Positions 36,987 through 47,588 are shown, numbered from the stretch's first letter. The stretch: DNA of 64,000 bases from Sporocytophaga sp. (GCF_017745095.1 NZ_JAGHZZ010000001.1:1-64000); one strand, 5' to 3'. Notes: a model not told the origin generated them from the letters alone. Numbers and translations are program-made.

Positions 36987-37652
36987 TTAGAATCTCAAGC
37001 CTATATCAAGCAATAGTAAATCCGTATTAACTTTAATTTTAGGATCTACATTATTGCCATTGATATCCGTGAATTTGGTTTTATTGCCTATTGTATTAAC
37101 AAGACCTCTGTTATAGCTGATACCTGCTAGAAGGTAAGTACTTTCTCCCATCTGAAGTTGTATACCTGTTCCCAGTGTTATCATAGCATCAATTGGCTTC
37201 CACTTAGTGATGCTTGGTGTTGCCAGGTTTGTTTTAATGTTATTATCTTTCACTTTTACATCAAAAGTTCCTCCAACATTAAAATATACTTTCATGTCTG
37301 TGGCAACTTCGTTTGTATATAATTTCAGATACAAGGGCAAGGAAACATATTGAAGATTATAAGTTTCTTTCACATCACCAAAGGGAGTATGATATTTAAG
37401 ACCTACTCTTCTTGAGGAAAACCAAATACCTGTAACAAGAGCTGCATTATCTCCCATTAAAAAGTATACTTCAGGACCTGCAATGAATCGTAGACCTATG
37501 CCGTTCTTCTTATATGATGAATATCCATTTTGATCTTCACCGGTAAATCTGTTAAAACTGAAGCCCGGAGCAAACTTAAGACCCAACTTCACTTGCGAAT
37601 ATGATGTAATGCTTAAAAGCAGAATACAACATAATAAAAATGCTTTTTTCAT
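36987..37652 (-). CDS. Outer-membrane beta-barrel protein (PorT/OmpA-like)
   Basis: A 221-residue protein with a signal peptide (MKKAFLLCCILLLSITSYSQ) and alternating amphipathic strands (KLGLKFAPGFSFNRF, LRFIAGPEVYFLMGDN, YLLAGISYNRGLVN) ending in LLLLDIGLRF with a terminal Phe. This is the small OMP_b-brl family, typical of Bacteroidota. Specific role unknown. Diverges from gldB. Confidence 0.8.
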   Translation of the reverse strand: MKKAFLLCCILLLSITSYSQVKLGLKFAPGFSFNRFTGEDQNGYSSYKKNGIGLRFIAGPEVYFLMGDNAALVTGIWFSSRRVGLKYHTPFGDVKETYNLQYVSLPLYLKLYTNEVATDMKVYFNVGGTFDVKVKDNNIKTNLATPSITKWKPIDAMITLGTGIQLQMGESTYLLAGISYNRGLVNTIGNKTKFTDINGNNVDPKIKVNTDLLLLDIGLRF

Positions 37653-37714
37653 AGTTTTACGATTTGATAAAAGTAATTTTGTTCAGTGTAAATATATACT
37701 TAATTTCTAATAAC

Positions 37715-38734
37715 ATGTTTCCTAGGTTTTTCATTTTTACCTTTTTAGTGCTTGCCCTGTTCTCTTGTAAAGAAGACAATCAAGGAAAGGAAAGAATAAC
37801 CATTCCTCAAGACGAAAAGCCAAAACTCAAAATACACTACGAAAATCTGTCACAAGGTCTGTTTAACGTGAAGACCCCTGAAGATGTTAAGGTTTTTTTG
37901 GAAAAACGCCCACGATTCAGTGCTGAATACCTCGAAGTGCCCAATGCTGCTGACCCTAAAATGGTCGAGTTCATGTATAATCTTTATAGCAACCCCCAGC
38001 TTAAAGCATTTTGCGAAGAGTCAGAAAAATATATTAATCAACCACCTTATCTGAAAGATCAGCTTACCGACCTTTTTGAAAATATCAAATTTTATTACCC
38101 AAACTATAATGCTCCGGAAGTAAACACCATCGTGACGGGGTTCAAATTCAACAAAGACATTTCTGTTTCTGATAGCCTGGTTGTAATAAGCACTGATTAT
38201 TTCCTCGGACCTAAAGCTCAATTCCGACCTGTAACTTATGATTATTTTCTAAGCCGATATGACAAGCCTTTCATCACTCCAATGATTGCAATGGCGCTTT
38301 CAAACAAATTCAATGAAGTGGATCCTAAAGATGAGACTATGCTTGCCCATATGATCTATCATGGCAAAACGCTTTACTTTATGGAAAGGGTATTACCGGA
38401 AACTCCAGACAGCCTTTTAATAATGTATCCTGAAAAGACAGTGGAAGACATTGAAAAAAATGTGGATGTGATATGGGGCCATTTCATTGATAAGAAATTG
38501 TTTTACGAAACCAAGCCCAGGATCATTGAAAAGTATATTGGCGAATCACCTAAAATTAGTGAAATAGGAGAGAAGTGCCCTGGCCGCATTGGCCGCTGGC
38601 TGGGATGGCAAATAGTAAGAAAATATATGAAAGATCATCCAGATGTTACCCTGGAAGATCTGATGTCAGATAAAAATGCAAGGAAGATTTTTGATGAATC
38701 CAAATACAAGCCTAAGAAGACAACCGAAAAATAA
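37715..38734 (+). CDS. gldB: Gliding motility lipoprotein GldB
   Basis: The ATG at 37715 gives MFPRFFIFTFLVLALFSC, a lipoprotein signal; an ATG at 37664 adds 17 unlikely residues. It has the GldB-family pattern: TDYFLGPKAQFRPVTYDYFLSRYDK, MIYHGKTLYFMERVLPETPD, IWGHFIDKKLFYETK and the PGRIGRWLGWQIVRKYM segment. GldB is one of the Gld lipoproteins needed for gliding in F. johnsoniae. It stands alone rather than next to other gld genes. Confidence 0.9.
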   Translation: MFPRFFIFTFLVLALFSCKEDNQGKERITIPQDEKPKLKIHYENLSQGLFNVKTPEDVKVFLEKRPRFSAEYLEVPNAADPKMVEFMYNLYSNPQLKAFCEESEKYINQPPYLKDQLTDLFENIKFYYPNYNAPEVNTIVTGFKFNKDISVSDSLVVISTDYFLGPKAQFRPVTYDYFLSRYDKPFITPMIAMALSNKFNEVDPKDETMLAHMIYHGKTLYFMERVLPETPDSLLIMYPEKTVEDIEKNVDVIWGHFIDKKLFYETKPRIIEKYIGESPKISEIGEKCPGRIGRWLGWQIVRKYMKDHPDVTLEDLMSDKNARKIFDESKYKPKKTTEK

Positions 38735-38754
38735 CTGATTGCTGCATTGGCTGT

Positions 38755-39927
38755 CTATCTGAACAAGGTAAGAAATTTTGAAGCTAATTCCTTCTTTGAA
38801 AATTTTTCAAGAGCAAGTTGACGGGAATTAATTTGTGCCTTTTCTAATAGTTCTGAATTATTGAGATATGGTTCAAGTTTTTCCCATAACTGTTCTGGCC
38901 TAAGCCGGTCATAATAAAACCCACAACTATATTCTTCAACCACCTCTTTTAGCCAACCTTCAAAATTCAGGATCATAAGCTTTCCTGCAGCAATACCATC
39001 AAAGAATTTGTTTGGACTTCCAGTCCAAAGGGAAGGAAAATCTGCATAAGAAACATAAGAAGCATCACATAAAGTCAGCGCTTCCCGAATGTTTTCCTTG
39101 TTCTGAAATTCAGAAAAAATGATATTATCAAGATCATACCCCTTTGCAAATTTCTTAATACTTGCAAGCTCAGCACCTGAAGATATAACCAGAAAAACTA
39201 CATTTCTTTTGCCGGTTTTTTTAAAATAAGCTGCTGCTTCTGCCAGCCGTAAAAGATCATTAGCTTTTCCTGCAGCGCCAAAATATCCAATTACAAATTG
39301 GCCATTTACTAATGGATACTTTTCAGAATATGCTTTTCTTTCTGTTACAAAATATTCACAGTCTGAAAAATTAGGAATACAAATTACTTTCTTCTTCTCA
39401 TCAATATTTTCAGATATATAAGACGCAATGGGAGGAGAAAGGGCAATTACTTTATCCGCATTCTTATATATCCTTTTCTCAAAAAAATAAGCTGCTTTAA
39501 GAATAAAATCATTCTTTAAAACGCCCATTTCATCTGGTACCAAAGGCCAAAGGTCTCTCACTTCAAAGAAATAGGGAAAGCCTTTAAGCTTTTTTATCAA
39601 TAACACGAGGATTCCCACCGTAAGAGGAGTAGATGTTGCAAATAAAATGTCCGGTCGTTTATCGGAAATGATAACGTTGAACGCTTTGTAGAAAAAGGAA
39701 AGGAAGGCTCTTACTCTTTTAGTGAAACCAAAAGAGTTGTCATAAGCTACTTTTATATAACAAACCCTAAAATTTCCGAAATGCCTTACCCCCGATTCAA
39801 TATTGTGTGAAGTAATAACAGTAACCTCATGTCCATCGGCCGCCAGGGCATTCGCGAGATGCCAAGACCTTATAGCTCCGCCTTCCTGTGGAGTCTTAAA
39901 ATACTGATGGACATAAAATATTCTCAT
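38755..39927 (-). CDS. Glycosyltransferase family 4-type protein
   Basis: A 390-residue protein with GT-B architecture: N-terminal domain (MRIFYVHQYFKTPQEGGAIR, WHLANALAADGHEVTVIT, FEVRDLWPLVPDEMGV) and C-terminal nucleotide-sugar domain (FVIGYFGAAGKANDLLRL, SPNKFFDGIAAGKLMILN). Resembles glycosyltransferases that build surface polysaccharides. Overlaps asnB by 4 bases (ATGA), so it is the last gene of an nth-asnB-GT operon. Donor and acceptor not predictable. Confidence 0.88.
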   Translation of the reverse strand: MRIFYVHQYFKTPQEGGAIRSWHLANALAADGHEVTVITSHNIESGVRHFGNFRVCYIKVAYDNSFGFTKRVRAFLSFFYKAFNVIISDKRPDILFATSTPLTVGILVLLIKKLKGFPYFFEVRDLWPLVPDEMGVLKNDFILKAAYFFEKRIYKNADKVIALSPPIASYISENIDEKKKVICIPNFSDCEYFVTERKAYSEKYPLVNGQFVIGYFGAAGKANDLLRLAEAAAYFKKTGKRNVVFLVISSGAELASIKKFAKGYDLDNIIFSEFQNKENIREALTLCDASYVSYADFPSLWTGSPNKFFDGIAAGKLMILNFEGWLKEVVEEYSCGFYYDRLRPEQLWEKLEPYLNNSELLEKAQINSRQLALEKFSKKELASKFLTLFR

Positions 39928-41765
39928 TCAAAATTGAATTTAAGCCAACGGCTCAGAACAATGAGGGCCCATAACTCTCCTGTGAAATCTGCTGTTTTCC
40001 GCTCTTGATGTTCGATCATTTGATCTACCTTGTAATATGGGAAATACCGATACAAAAGTTGATTTTTTTCTTTAAGCTGATCTAGTAAATTCTTCCCTTC
40101 TCCTTTTTCAAACCAGCTCTTAAGTGGCAGACCAAAACCTTCCTTTTTCCTCTTGACAAAATCTACTCCGTCTTTTCTCTGAAGCAACTCTTTCAGAATC
40201 CATTTGGTACCATTTCTAAGCAATGCATTTGCCCCCAATGATTCTGACCATGCAACAATATTTTTATCAAGATACGGAACACGAGCTTCAAGACAATGTG
40301 CCATTGTCATCTGGTCTGTAAGACTTAATATGTCATTTACCAGATAATAATTTTTATCATAGTTCAGAGCTGAATCAAGCAACTGCTCTTTGTTCCAAAC
40401 TTCTCTAAATTCTTGCAAACGAAGAAAGTCCCTGAATTTTAAATTAGAAAAATTAAAAAAAGTTGTCTGAGGGTCTTGATCAATATCATTTAAAAACCTT
40501 GATATCAGCCTTAGAGATTTTGATTTATAGGAATGAATTTCACCTAAAAGATGGCCAGTATGAATTGCAGCTGAACTTCTGAAATATTTCAGATAAATGC
40601 TAAAAGCCTTATGTCTGTTATATCCAGCAAAGACCTCATCTGCCCCGGCTCCAGACAAAATAACTTTTACGTCTTCAGAAGCCTTTTCCGAAATAAGGTA
40701 TGTAAGCAATAATGCGCTATCTGCGATAGGTTGATCAAGCTTTTGGATTATTTCATCCAGTCGGCCAAGATCGTCAGATGAAATCTGAACCTCCGTATGT
40801 TCCGCTTGGTATTTTTTTGCAGCAAGTCTGGAATATGAAAAGTCTTCCGTGCCCGCCCAAGCCTCTTCTTTACTGTTGACTATACTATACGTCTTTACAC
40901 CATTCCCATATAGTTCTTTTGAAAAAGCCAAAAGCAACGTTGAATCTACACCTCCACTGAGAAAAATTCCTGAAGGTCCTGATGAATATGTTTGTTCCCT
41001 GATTGCCTGTTGAATTAATTCTTCAGACTTTTCTATAATTTCTTCTCTAGAAGATTGCTGTTTCTTAAAAGAAGAACCTAAAGAGCTATTCTGTTTATAG
41101 GGTAGGGAGTCTTTTTGAAAATGATTATTTAACCGAAGAAATGTCCCCGGCTCCAGCTCAAAAATATTTTTGAATATGGTATTGGGCCGCTGAGCATATT
41201 TAAAATGGAGATAATGATAAATTTCTTTGTCATTCAGCTCCTTTCTAATAAGCCCTGTTGCCAGAATGCCCTTTATTTCAGAAGATGCAATAAAATATTT
41301 TTCATCTTCAAAATAATACATAGGCTTAATTCCTCTTTCATCTCTGCAAATACTTATTGTTTCTTTAGCATGATCATAAAAAGCAAATGCAAACATTCCA
41401 TGAAATTCGTTTGCAGCCTGTATTCCATTTTTGATGATTTTGAAAAAAACTGTTTCAGTATCACCATCTGTTTTGAAGCTAAAGTCATTTAGTATGGCAC
41501 TTTTTAATGACTTGAAATTATATACCTCTCCATTATATGAAATCGCATAATTCTGATCCGCACTTACCATTGGCTGATCCGCACGACTAAGCGGATCTGT
41601 AACTTTTAGTCTGTTATTTCCTAAAAAGATATTGAATGAAGAATTTCGAAAAATGCAAACCCCTGAATGATCCGGTCCACGATGAACCGTAGCTGCATTC
41701 ATCTTTTTGATGTGGCTATCATCAAGCAGACGTGTCTTATCTACGATTACATTGATTCCACACAT
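39924..41765 (-). CDS. asnB: Asparagine synthase (glutamine-hydrolysing)
   Basis: A 613-residue enzyme: N-terminal class II glutaminase (MCGINVI with the catalytic Cys2, GEVYNFKSLK, DGDTETVF) and C-terminal synthetase domain with the PP-motif SGGVDSTLLLAF (about residue 270) and GADEVFAGYNRH. AsnB-type proteins beside glycosyltransferases often belong to polysaccharide gene clusters and may amidate a sugar acid. Starts 3 bases after nth ends and overlaps the glycosyltransferase gene by 4 bases. Confidence 0.93.
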   Translation of the reverse strand: MCGINVIVDKTRLLDDSHIKKMNAATVHRGPDHSGVCIFRNSSFNIFLGNNRLKVTDPLSRADQPMVSADQNYAISYNGEVYNFKSLKSAILNDFSFKTDGDTETVFFKIIKNGIQAANEFHGMFAFAFYDHAKETISICRDERGIKPMYYFEDEKYFIASSEIKGILATGLIRKELNDKEIYHYLHFKYAQRPNTIFKNIFELEPGTFLRLNNHFQKDSLPYKQNSSLGSSFKKQQSSREEIIEKSEELIQQAIREQTYSSGPSGIFLSGGVDSTLLLAFSKELYGNGVKTYSIVNSKEEAWAGTEDFSYSRLAAKKYQAEHTEVQISSDDLGRLDEIIQKLDQPIADSALLLTYLISEKASEDVKVILSGAGADEVFAGYNRHKAFSIYLKYFRSSAAIHTGHLLGEIHSYKSKSLRLISRFLNDIDQDPQTTFFNFSNLKFRDFLRLQEFREVWNKEQLLDSALNYDKNYYLVNDILSLTDQMTMAHCLEARVPYLDKNIVAWSESLGANALLRNGTKWILKELLQRKDGVDFVKRKKEGFGLPLKSWFEKGEGKNLLDQLKEKNQLLYRYFPYYKVDQMIEHQERKTADFTGELWALIVLSRWLKFNFE

Positions 41766-41768
41766 AGG

Positions 41769-42437
41769 TCAAAACTTCATTTCTTCTTGTTTGGCAGCGG
41801 GTAATTTTTGGTAATACTTACAAATAGATGTAAGAGGACAAAGATTGCATTGCGGATTTCTCGCCAGGCAAATATACCTGCCATGCAAGATCAGCCAATG
41901 ATGACTTTTATGAATAAGTTCTTTAGGAATATGCTTGACTAATTCTTTCTCTACTTCCAGAGGTGTCTTTGCCTTTTCTGAAACCAGTCCGATACGCTTG
42001 GATACCCTGAACACATGTGTATCTACCGCCATTGTAGGCTGATTATAGATTACAGAAGCTATAACATTGGCTGTTTTTCTTCCTACTCCTGGCAATTTTT
42101 GAAGGTCTTCTACTTTCTCCGGCACCTCTCCATTGAAATCATGGATAAGCATTCTGGCCATTCCAGCCAAGTGTTTTGATTTATTGTTGGGATAAGAAAT
42201 GCTTCTAATGAGCTCAAATATTTCTTCTGCGGATGCATTGGCCATAATTTCTGCAGAAGGATATCTTTCAAATAATTTAGGAGTTACCATATTAACTCTT
42301 TTATCAGTACACTGCGCACTTAGAATAACGGCAACAAGCAATTCGTAAGGATTGTTATAATTGAGTTCTGTCTCAGGTTCGGGAAAATTTTTGCTAAAAT
42401 GATCCAGGAATTTTTCAAAGCGTTCTTTCTTCAGCAT
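41769..42437 (-). CDS. nth: Endonuclease III (DNA glycosylase/AP lyase)
   Basis: Repairs oxidised pyrimidines. The ATG at 42437 gives MLKKERFEKFLDHFSKNF, as in the family; a TTG at 42458 is the alternative. Motifs: catalytic Lys in LSAQCTDKRVN, helix-hairpin-helix LPGVGRKTANVI, catalytic Asp in AVDTHVFRVSKR, and the FeS cluster ligands C-x6-C-x2-C-x5-C in YICLARNPQCNLCPLTSIC. Length is normal (about 220 residues). Confidence 0.96.
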   Translation of the reverse strand: MLKKERFEKFLDHFSKNFPEPETELNYNNPYELLVAVILSAQCTDKRVNMVTPKLFERYPSAEIMANASAEEIFELIRSISYPNNKSKHLAGMARMLIHDFNGEVPEKVEDLQKLPGVGRKTANVIASVIYNQPTMAVDTHVFRVSKRIGLVSEKAKTPLEVEKELVKHIPKELIHKSHHWLILHGRYICLARNPQCNLCPLTSICKYYQKLPAAKQEEMKF

Positions 42438-42622
42438 CAGAGCATCTGGAATGTTCAACCCAAATTAAGCATTACCATTGAAAAATCCTTTTAATCATTA
42501 TAATCAATAACTGGATTGAAACATCCAATGGGCTAATTAACAATGCTATTTTCTTATTCTTAATCTCGGTTCAATTTTAGAAAAATAGAGGATTTTCAAA
42601 TTATGAAAAAGCTTTTTAAAAG

Positions 42623-42651
42623 AAAAAAGGGTCCTGAATCAAGACCCTTTT
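42623..42651. terminator. Rho-independent terminator of the ECF sigma operon
   Basis: A perfect 9-bp stem (42625-42633 AAAAGGGTC with 42643-42651 GACCCTTTT) and a 9-base loop, with A/T runs on both sides, just after the small gene that ends at 42658. Confidence 0.85.
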
Positions 42652-42657
42652 AGTTTT

Positions 42658-42885
42658 TTAGCGATGAACGTAAGTTTTTGAAAAGTTGATAATATCATCG
42701 ATAGACTTTTGAGAAGGCTCAGCTTTAAGGCTTAGCAGAGAACTTTCCAGTTCAAGCAGCTCAGCATAAAAGAGAGCCAGGTCGTTATCCTTAATGAGGG
42801 CATGCAAAATTTCGTCCCTTTCTTCATCATTTACTTCGTTGTAAACTAAACGGATTACATCATTCTGGGTAAAAATTTTTATCAT
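42658..42885 (-). CDS. Small protein overlapping the sigma-factor gene; possible anti-sigma partner
   Basis: A 75-residue, mostly helical acidic protein (MIKIFTQNDVIRLVYNEVND, EERDEILHALIKDN...LESSLLSLKAE) with no membrane helix. It overlaps the end of the ECF sigma gene by 26 bases and precedes a terminator, so both are one transcript. Small proteins of this type follow ECF sigma genes in many Bacteroidota, and the helix-loop pattern looks like the N-terminal part of anti-sigma proteins. A role in controlling the sigma factor is inference. Confidence 0.65.
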   Translation of the reverse strand: MIKIFTQNDVIRLVYNEVNDEERDEILHALIKDNDLALFYAELLELESSLLSLKAEPSQKSIDDIINFSKTYVHR

Positions 42886-43462
42886 AGGCTACATTTTGTT
42901 TTTCGAGCTTTTTCCTCAAGTTAATGAGAGCGTAGCGCATTCTTCCCAAGGCTGTATTGATGCTAACACCTGTTGCATCAGCAATTTCCTGGAAACTCAT
43001 TTCGCCATAATGTCTCATTAGCAGGACCTCTCTTTGAGGCTCCGGGAGGGTTTGAATCAATTTCCTCAGAATTGCATGGGTCTCGTCCTTTATTTGCAAC
43101 GATTCCGTTGAATCTTCTGAAAAATCGAGTGAATTGAAAATATTCGACCCATCCTCCATTATTATAGTAGGATAACGTTTTTCTCTACGGAAATAGTCTA
43201 TCGCTAGGTTATGAGCAATTCTCACAATCCAGGGCAGAAATTTTCCTTCCTCGTTATAATCTCCGGATTTAAGTTTTTTAATAGCCTTGATAAAAGTCTC
43301 CTGAAGCAGGTCTTCGGCTATGTACTGATCTTTAACAATGAGATAGATGGTAGTGTAAACTTTTGCTTTATGCCTTTTAAGTAGCTGAGCAAAAGAGTTT
43401 TCGTCACCACTGATGTAAAGCGATACCAATTTAGCATCACTAATTATAGCAGCGTTTTTCAT
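42860..43462 (-). CDS. ECF RNA polymerase sigma factor
   Basis: A sigma-70 family protein of about 200 residues. I take the ATG at 43462 (MKNAAIISDAKLVSLYISG); a GTG at 43474 is an alternative. Region 2 (LVSLYISGDENSFAQLLKRH...DQYIAEDLLQETFIKAIKKL, FLPWIVRIAHNLAIDYFRR) and region 4 (LPEPQREVLLMRHYGEMSFQEIADATGVSINTALGRMRYALINL) are complete. Sequence resembles the Bacteroidota housekeeping-like ECF sigma group. Regulon unknown; linked to the small gene downstream. Confidence 0.92.
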   Translation of the reverse strand: MKNAAIISDAKLVSLYISGDENSFAQLLKRHKAKVYTTIYLIVKDQYIAEDLLQETFIKAIKKLKSGDYNEEGKFLPWIVRIAHNLAIDYFRREKRYPTIIMEDGSNIFNSLDFSEDSTESLQIKDETHAILRKLIQTLPEPQREVLLMRHYGEMSFQEIADATGVSINTALGRMRYALINLRKKLEKQNVAYDKNFYPE

Positions 43463-43664
43463 TTTCAATTCCACGTTTAGTTAACGTAGTAGTCTATCTC
43501 GATATTGTAGGGGTTTAGGGTGAAACAATTGTTCAATTGAATAAATAATTGAACTAATGTATTTTAAAGTTAATTATTATTTTTGGATATTCCAAAAACA
43601 CAACGGAAATATATACTTATTTTAAGAAAAATTGTTACGAAATAAACAGTTGTCTATATAATTT

Positions 43665-46487
43665 ATGGGAAAAGTAGTTACGGCGGAAAAATCAGATGTT
43701 TTAGATCAGCTTGATCCCAAAAAATACATCATTATTAAAAATGCCCGAGTAAATAATCTTAAAAATCTTTCTGTTGCTATTCCCAGAAATAAACTGGTAG
43801 TTATTACAGGATTATCAGGGTCCGGGAAATCTTCCCTGGCATTTGATACATTATTTGCAGAAGGACAGAGAATGTACGTGGAAAGCTTAAATGCTTATGC
43901 CCGTCAATTTCTGGTCAGGATGGAAAAACCTGAAGTTGATTACATTAAGGGAATTTCTCCTGCTATTGCCATTGAGCAGAAAATTAACAGCAAAAACCCT
44001 CGCTCCACTGTAGGAACAACAACGGAGATTTATGATTATTTAAAACTTCTTTTTGCCAGGGTCGGAAAGACTTTTTCTCCTGTTTCAGGAAATGAGGTCA
44101 AAAAACACTCTGTCGAAGATGTTTTAAATTATATAAACAACTTACCCGAAGGAGAAAAGATACAAATCCTCGCTCCACAAAAATTTCCTGACAAAAAGAA
44201 AAAAGAAGATGTTCTCAATCTGCTTTTGCAAAAAGGATTTTCCAGAATTCTCATAAATGAAGAAGTCCTTGCGATTGAAGAATTAATGGAAAACGCCAGC
44301 TCTATTAAAAAGGTAAAAGATTTTTACTTATTAATAGATCGGGCTATGGTAAATAAAAATGACGAGGATCTTAACTTCAGACTTGCAGACTCTATACAAA
44401 CCGGATTTATAGAAGGGGAAGGATACTGTATAATAGAAGTGCCGGGGAAAAAGACGGAAACATTTTCTGACAAATTTGAACTTGATGGAATTACATTTGA
44501 AGAACCATCCGTCAACCTTTTCAGCTTTAACAATCCTTTCGGTGCCTGCAAACGTTGCGAAGGATTCGGTCATGTCCTTGGTATTGATGAAGATCTCGTA
44601 TTTCCTGATAAATCCTTATCAGTGTATGAAGGAGTAATCGCTCCTTGGAGAAGTGAAAAAATGCACAAGTGGGCTGAGCCACTTTTAAAAAATGGAATAA
44701 AATTCGACTTCCCGATTCATAGATCTTATTCGGATCTGGACGAAAAAGAAAAAGCATTACTCTGGGAAGGCAATAAATATTTTGACGGTCTAAATGACTT
44801 TTTCAATTATCTCGAAAGCAAAACTCATAAAATTCAATACAGAGTAATGCTGTCCAGATATAGAGGGAGAACCACTTGTCCTGATTGCAGAGGTACCCGA
44901 TTAAGAAAAGATGCATCCTATGTTAAAATAGATGGAAAGTCTATTGTAGACCTGGTGCTTATGCCAATTAGTAAAGGCATTGAATTTTTTAATCAAATTA
45001 AACTCAGTAGTCACGAAAAGCAAGTAGGTGGCAGAATCTTAAAAGAAATCTCCAGCAGGTTAAATTACCTGGATAGAGTTGGGCTTGGCTATCTTACATT
45101 AAACCGAGTCTCTTCGACACTGTCAGGAGGAGAGTATCAGAGAATAAGACTTGCCACATCCCTTGGAAGTGCGCTTGTCGGATCTATGTATATTCTGGAT
45201 GAACCTAGTATCGGATTACACCCAAGAGACACTCGAAAACTGGTTTCTGTACTTGAAGATTTAAGAAATATTGGAAATACAGTCATTGTAGTAGAGCACG
45301 AAGAGGAAGTGATGAGGGCTGCAGACCAGATCATTGATATCGGTCCGGATGCTGGTGCTCATGGCGGAGAGCTGATCTTCCAGGGCAGTATTGAAGAAAT
45401 GAAGGATGAAAATGTCTCTCACACTTCAAGATACTTGCACGGAGCAGAAGGTATTTCCGTCCCTAAAAGAAGACGCTCATGGCATGATTTTGTGGAGATA
45501 AAAGGAGCAAGAGAAAATAACCTGAATAACCTTACGGTTAAATTCCCTCTCAACACACTTTGTATGATTACTGGTGTGAGCGGATCCGGAAAGTCCACTC
45601 TTGTTAAAAAAATCCTTTATCCGGCACTTAAAAAGCTTCATGGAAACATGGGAGAATTCACAGGCCGTTATGATGGGGTTGGAGGATTACTTGGAAAAAT
45701 TTCCCAGGTAGAATTTGTTGACCAAAACCCAATCGGCAAAAGCTCCCGTTCAAATCCTGTGACTTATGTAAAAGCTTATGATGCCATCAGAAATCTTTAT
45801 AGCGAACAACCTTTAGCAAAAGCGCGTGCCTACAAGCCCGGGAATTTCTCCTTTAACATTGAAGGAGGAAGATGCGAGATTTGTCAGGGAGAAGGAGTAG
45901 TCACAGTTGAGATGCAGTTCATGGCTGACATTCATCTTAAATGTGAAGGTTGCAATGGAAAGAGATTCAAACAGGAAATTCTGGATGTTACCTATAAGGA
46001 TAAAAACATCACTGATGTGCTAGACATGACAATAGATGAAAGTCTAACATTCTTTGGAGACAAGCCTAAAATTCTTGAAAAACTTAAGCCTCTCGCTGAT
46101 GTTGGTCTTGGCTATATTAAACTTGGTCAGTCATCCAACTCTCTAAGTGGAGGAGAAGCACAAAGGGTTAAACTAGCTAGTTTTCTAGGAAAAGGATCTT
46201 CGGAAGCAAAAGAGCATATACTCTTTATCTTTGACGAGCCTACTACTGGACTGCATTTTCATGACATTAAAAAACTATTGACTGCACTTAACGCCCTTGT
46301 CGAGCAAGGAAATTCTGTTATCGTCATAGAGCATAATATGGATATGATCAAGTGTGCGGACTGGATTATTGACATGGGACCTGAAGGGGGAGACGGAGGA
46401 GGAAATGTTACTTTTGAAGGTGTTCCAGAAGATCTGATTAAGTTGAAAAATAATTACACTGCTTCATTTCTGAAAGATAAGCTCTAG
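43665..46487 (+). CDS. uvrA: Excinuclease ABC subunit A
   Basis: A 940-residue DNA damage-recognition ATPase of nucleotide-excision repair, normal length. It has two ABC modules: Walker [10 protein letters not shown] (about 50) and GVSGSGKST (about 645), signature [12 protein letters not shown] and [12 protein letters not shown], and Zn modules [18 protein letters not shown] and [27 protein letters not shown] promoter element lies at 43578-43585. The DUF434 gene follows directly after its TAG. Confidence 0.98.
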   Translation: MGKVVTAEKSDVLDQLDPKKYIIIKNARVNNLKNLSVAIPRNKLVVITGLSGSGKSSLAFDTLFAEGQRMYVESLNAYARQFLVRMEKPEVDYIKGISPAIAIEQKINSKNPRSTVGTTTEIYDYLKLLFARVGKTFSPVSGNEVKKHSVEDVLNYINNLPEGEKIQILAPQKFPDKKKKEDVLNLLLQKGFSRILINEEVLAIEELMENASSIKKVKDFYLLIDRAMVNKNDEDLNFRLADSIQTGFIEGEGYCIIEVPGKKTETFSDKFELDGITFEEPSVNLFSFNNPFGACKRCEGFGHVLGIDEDLVFPDKSLSVYEGVIAPWRSEKMHKWAEPLLKNGIKFDFPIHRSYSDLDEKEKALLWEGNKYFDGLNDFFNYLESKTHKIQYRVMLSRYRGRTTCPDCRGTRLRKDASYVKIDGKSIVDLVLMPISKGIEFFNQIKLSSHEKQVGGRILKEISSRLNYLDRVGLGYLTLNRVSSTLSGGEYQRIRLATSLGSALVGSMYILDEPSIGLHPRDTRKLVSVLEDLRNIGNTVIVVEHEEEVMRAADQIIDIGPDAGAHGGELIFQGSIEEMKDENVSHTSRYLHGAEGISVPKRRRSWHDFVEIKGARENNLNNLTVKFPLNTLCMITGVSGSGKSTLVKKILYPALKKLHGNMGEFTGRYDGVGGLLGKISQVEFVDQNPIGKSSRSNPVTYVKAYDAIRNLYSEQPLAKARAYKPGNFSFNIEGGRCEICQGEGVVTVEMQFMADIHLKCEGCNGKRFKQEILDVTYKDKNITDVLDMTIDESLTFFGDKPKILEKLKPLADVGLGYIKLGQSSNSLSGGEAQRVKLASFLGKGSSEAKEHILFIFDEPTTGLHFHDIKKLLTALNALVEQGNSVIVIEHNMDMIKCADWIIDMGPEGGDGGGNVTFEGVPEDLIKLKNNYTASFLKDKL

Positions 46488-47210
46488 ATGCCTGACAAAA
46501 GAAAGCACAGAGGAGCCCATCCGGATGATGAGCGCAATTTTAATGAAAGTAAATTGCCAGATTTACGGAGTGCAGTGGAAGACCTTTCATGGTTGCTTTC
46601 AAAAAACTATAATGAAACCTCTTCTCTTAAGTTGGTAGGAGACAGGTATCGCCTTAATCTCCGTCAGCAAATGGCAGTTCGGCGAAGCTGCTGCACACTT
46701 GAATCTTTGCAACATAGGTTGTCAATTCAAAGAGAGGACGCTTTGCTCGAAAACTCAGATATATTTGTTGACGGATTTAATACACTAATAACCATAGAGT
46801 CATTTTATTCCGGAGCCTGCCTGTTTCTTGGAATGGATGGATGTATAAGAGACCTGGCATCCATTCATGGTTCCTATAAAAAAGTAATGGAAACACCCGA
46901 GGCTTTGTCTCAGATTTGTTCTTTTTTATGGTCTTTAAAACCCAGATCTGTAACATGGTATTTTGATGCACCGGTTTCAAATAGCGGAAGGGTTAAAACC
47001 CTTCTCAAGGAAATTTCCCCTGAAACGATAGTAGAACTAGTTCCTGATGCAGATAAACAACTAATTCTTTCAAAGGGAATTATTGTAACTACGGATGGGC
47101 CATTGCTTGATAAAATAGAGGCCTGGTACAACCTTAACTCCAACCTTATCCACTCATTATCAGAGACATTTGAACCAAAACTTCTGGATTTAAAAACTTC
47201 TGAAATATAG
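46488..47210 (+). CDS. DUF434 domain protein
   Basis: A 240-residue protein starting on the base after the uvrA stop. Conserved family segments: KRGAH-like KHRGAHPDD, LSWLLSKNYNETSSLKLVGDRYRL, VRRSCC, FVDGFNTLITIES, GMDGCIRDLASIHGSYK, and WYFDAPVSNSGRVK near the middle. Members of DUF434/DUF5616 are predicted PIN-like or nuclease-fold proteins of unknown role. Translational coupling to uvrA suggests a DNA-related function. Confidence 0.8.
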   Translation: MPDKRKHRGAHPDDERNFNESKLPDLRSAVEDLSWLLSKNYNETSSLKLVGDRYRLNLRQQMAVRRSCCTLESLQHRLSIQREDALLENSDIFVDGFNTLITIESFYSGACLFLGMDGCIRDLASIHGSYKKVMETPEALSQICSFLWSLKPRSVTWYFDAPVSNSGRVKTLLKEISPETIVELVPDADKQLILSKGIIVTTDGPLLDKIEAWYNLNSNLIHSLSETFEPKLLDLKTSEI

Positions 47211-47263
47211 CTTCTTAACAATCTTTTAACTTTCCAGGTTGATTTATTGGAGAGTAAAGAGCA

Positions 47264-47566
47264 ATGGAGAGAACAACAAAAGTAATGATCAGACATAACG
47301 AAGAAGAAAGAAAATTCTTCACTACAATTGAAGGGGTTGAATGTACTTTGAAATACATTAAATGGAATGATCTTGTCTGGGATTTTATTAGTGCTTTTAT
47401 TCCTCAGACCTTAAAACAAGCCAGCGAGCTTCGGTCAACCATTGTTGAATATGCACTCAATTTTGCTAAAACAAAAAATGCACGGATCAAGGCCTCTTGT
47501 TCTTGTGTCCAGGATTTTCTTGTGGAACACCCAGAGTATAGGAGCTTGATTTATTATCCGTATTAA
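47264..47566 (+). CDS. Degenerate GNAT-like small protein
   Basis: A 100-residue protein that aligns by pattern with the short Gcn5-type N-acetyltransferases (YjdJ family): IVEYALNFAKTKNARIKASC..VQDFLVEHPEYRSL resembles LVEYALNYAK...V.P.CPFVA.YI..HPEY..L. In the family the acetyl-CoA loop GKGIGSKLV precedes this; here it is replaced by ASELRSTIV without the Gly residues, so acetyl-CoA binding is doubtful. It may be an inactive or repurposed member. Convergent with the anti-sigma gene across a bidirectional terminator. Confidence 0.65.
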   Translation: MERTTKVMIRHNEEERKFFTTIEGVECTLKYIKWNDLVWDFISAFIPQTLKQASELRSTIVEYALNFAKTKNARIKASCSCVQDFLVEHPEYRSLIYYPY

Positions 47567-47588
47567 AAATATCTAGGTCAAAAAAACA

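Noticed and set aside
47146-47158. CTTATCCAC, like a DnaA box
   Set aside because: Single copy inside the DUF434 coding frame; no cluster.
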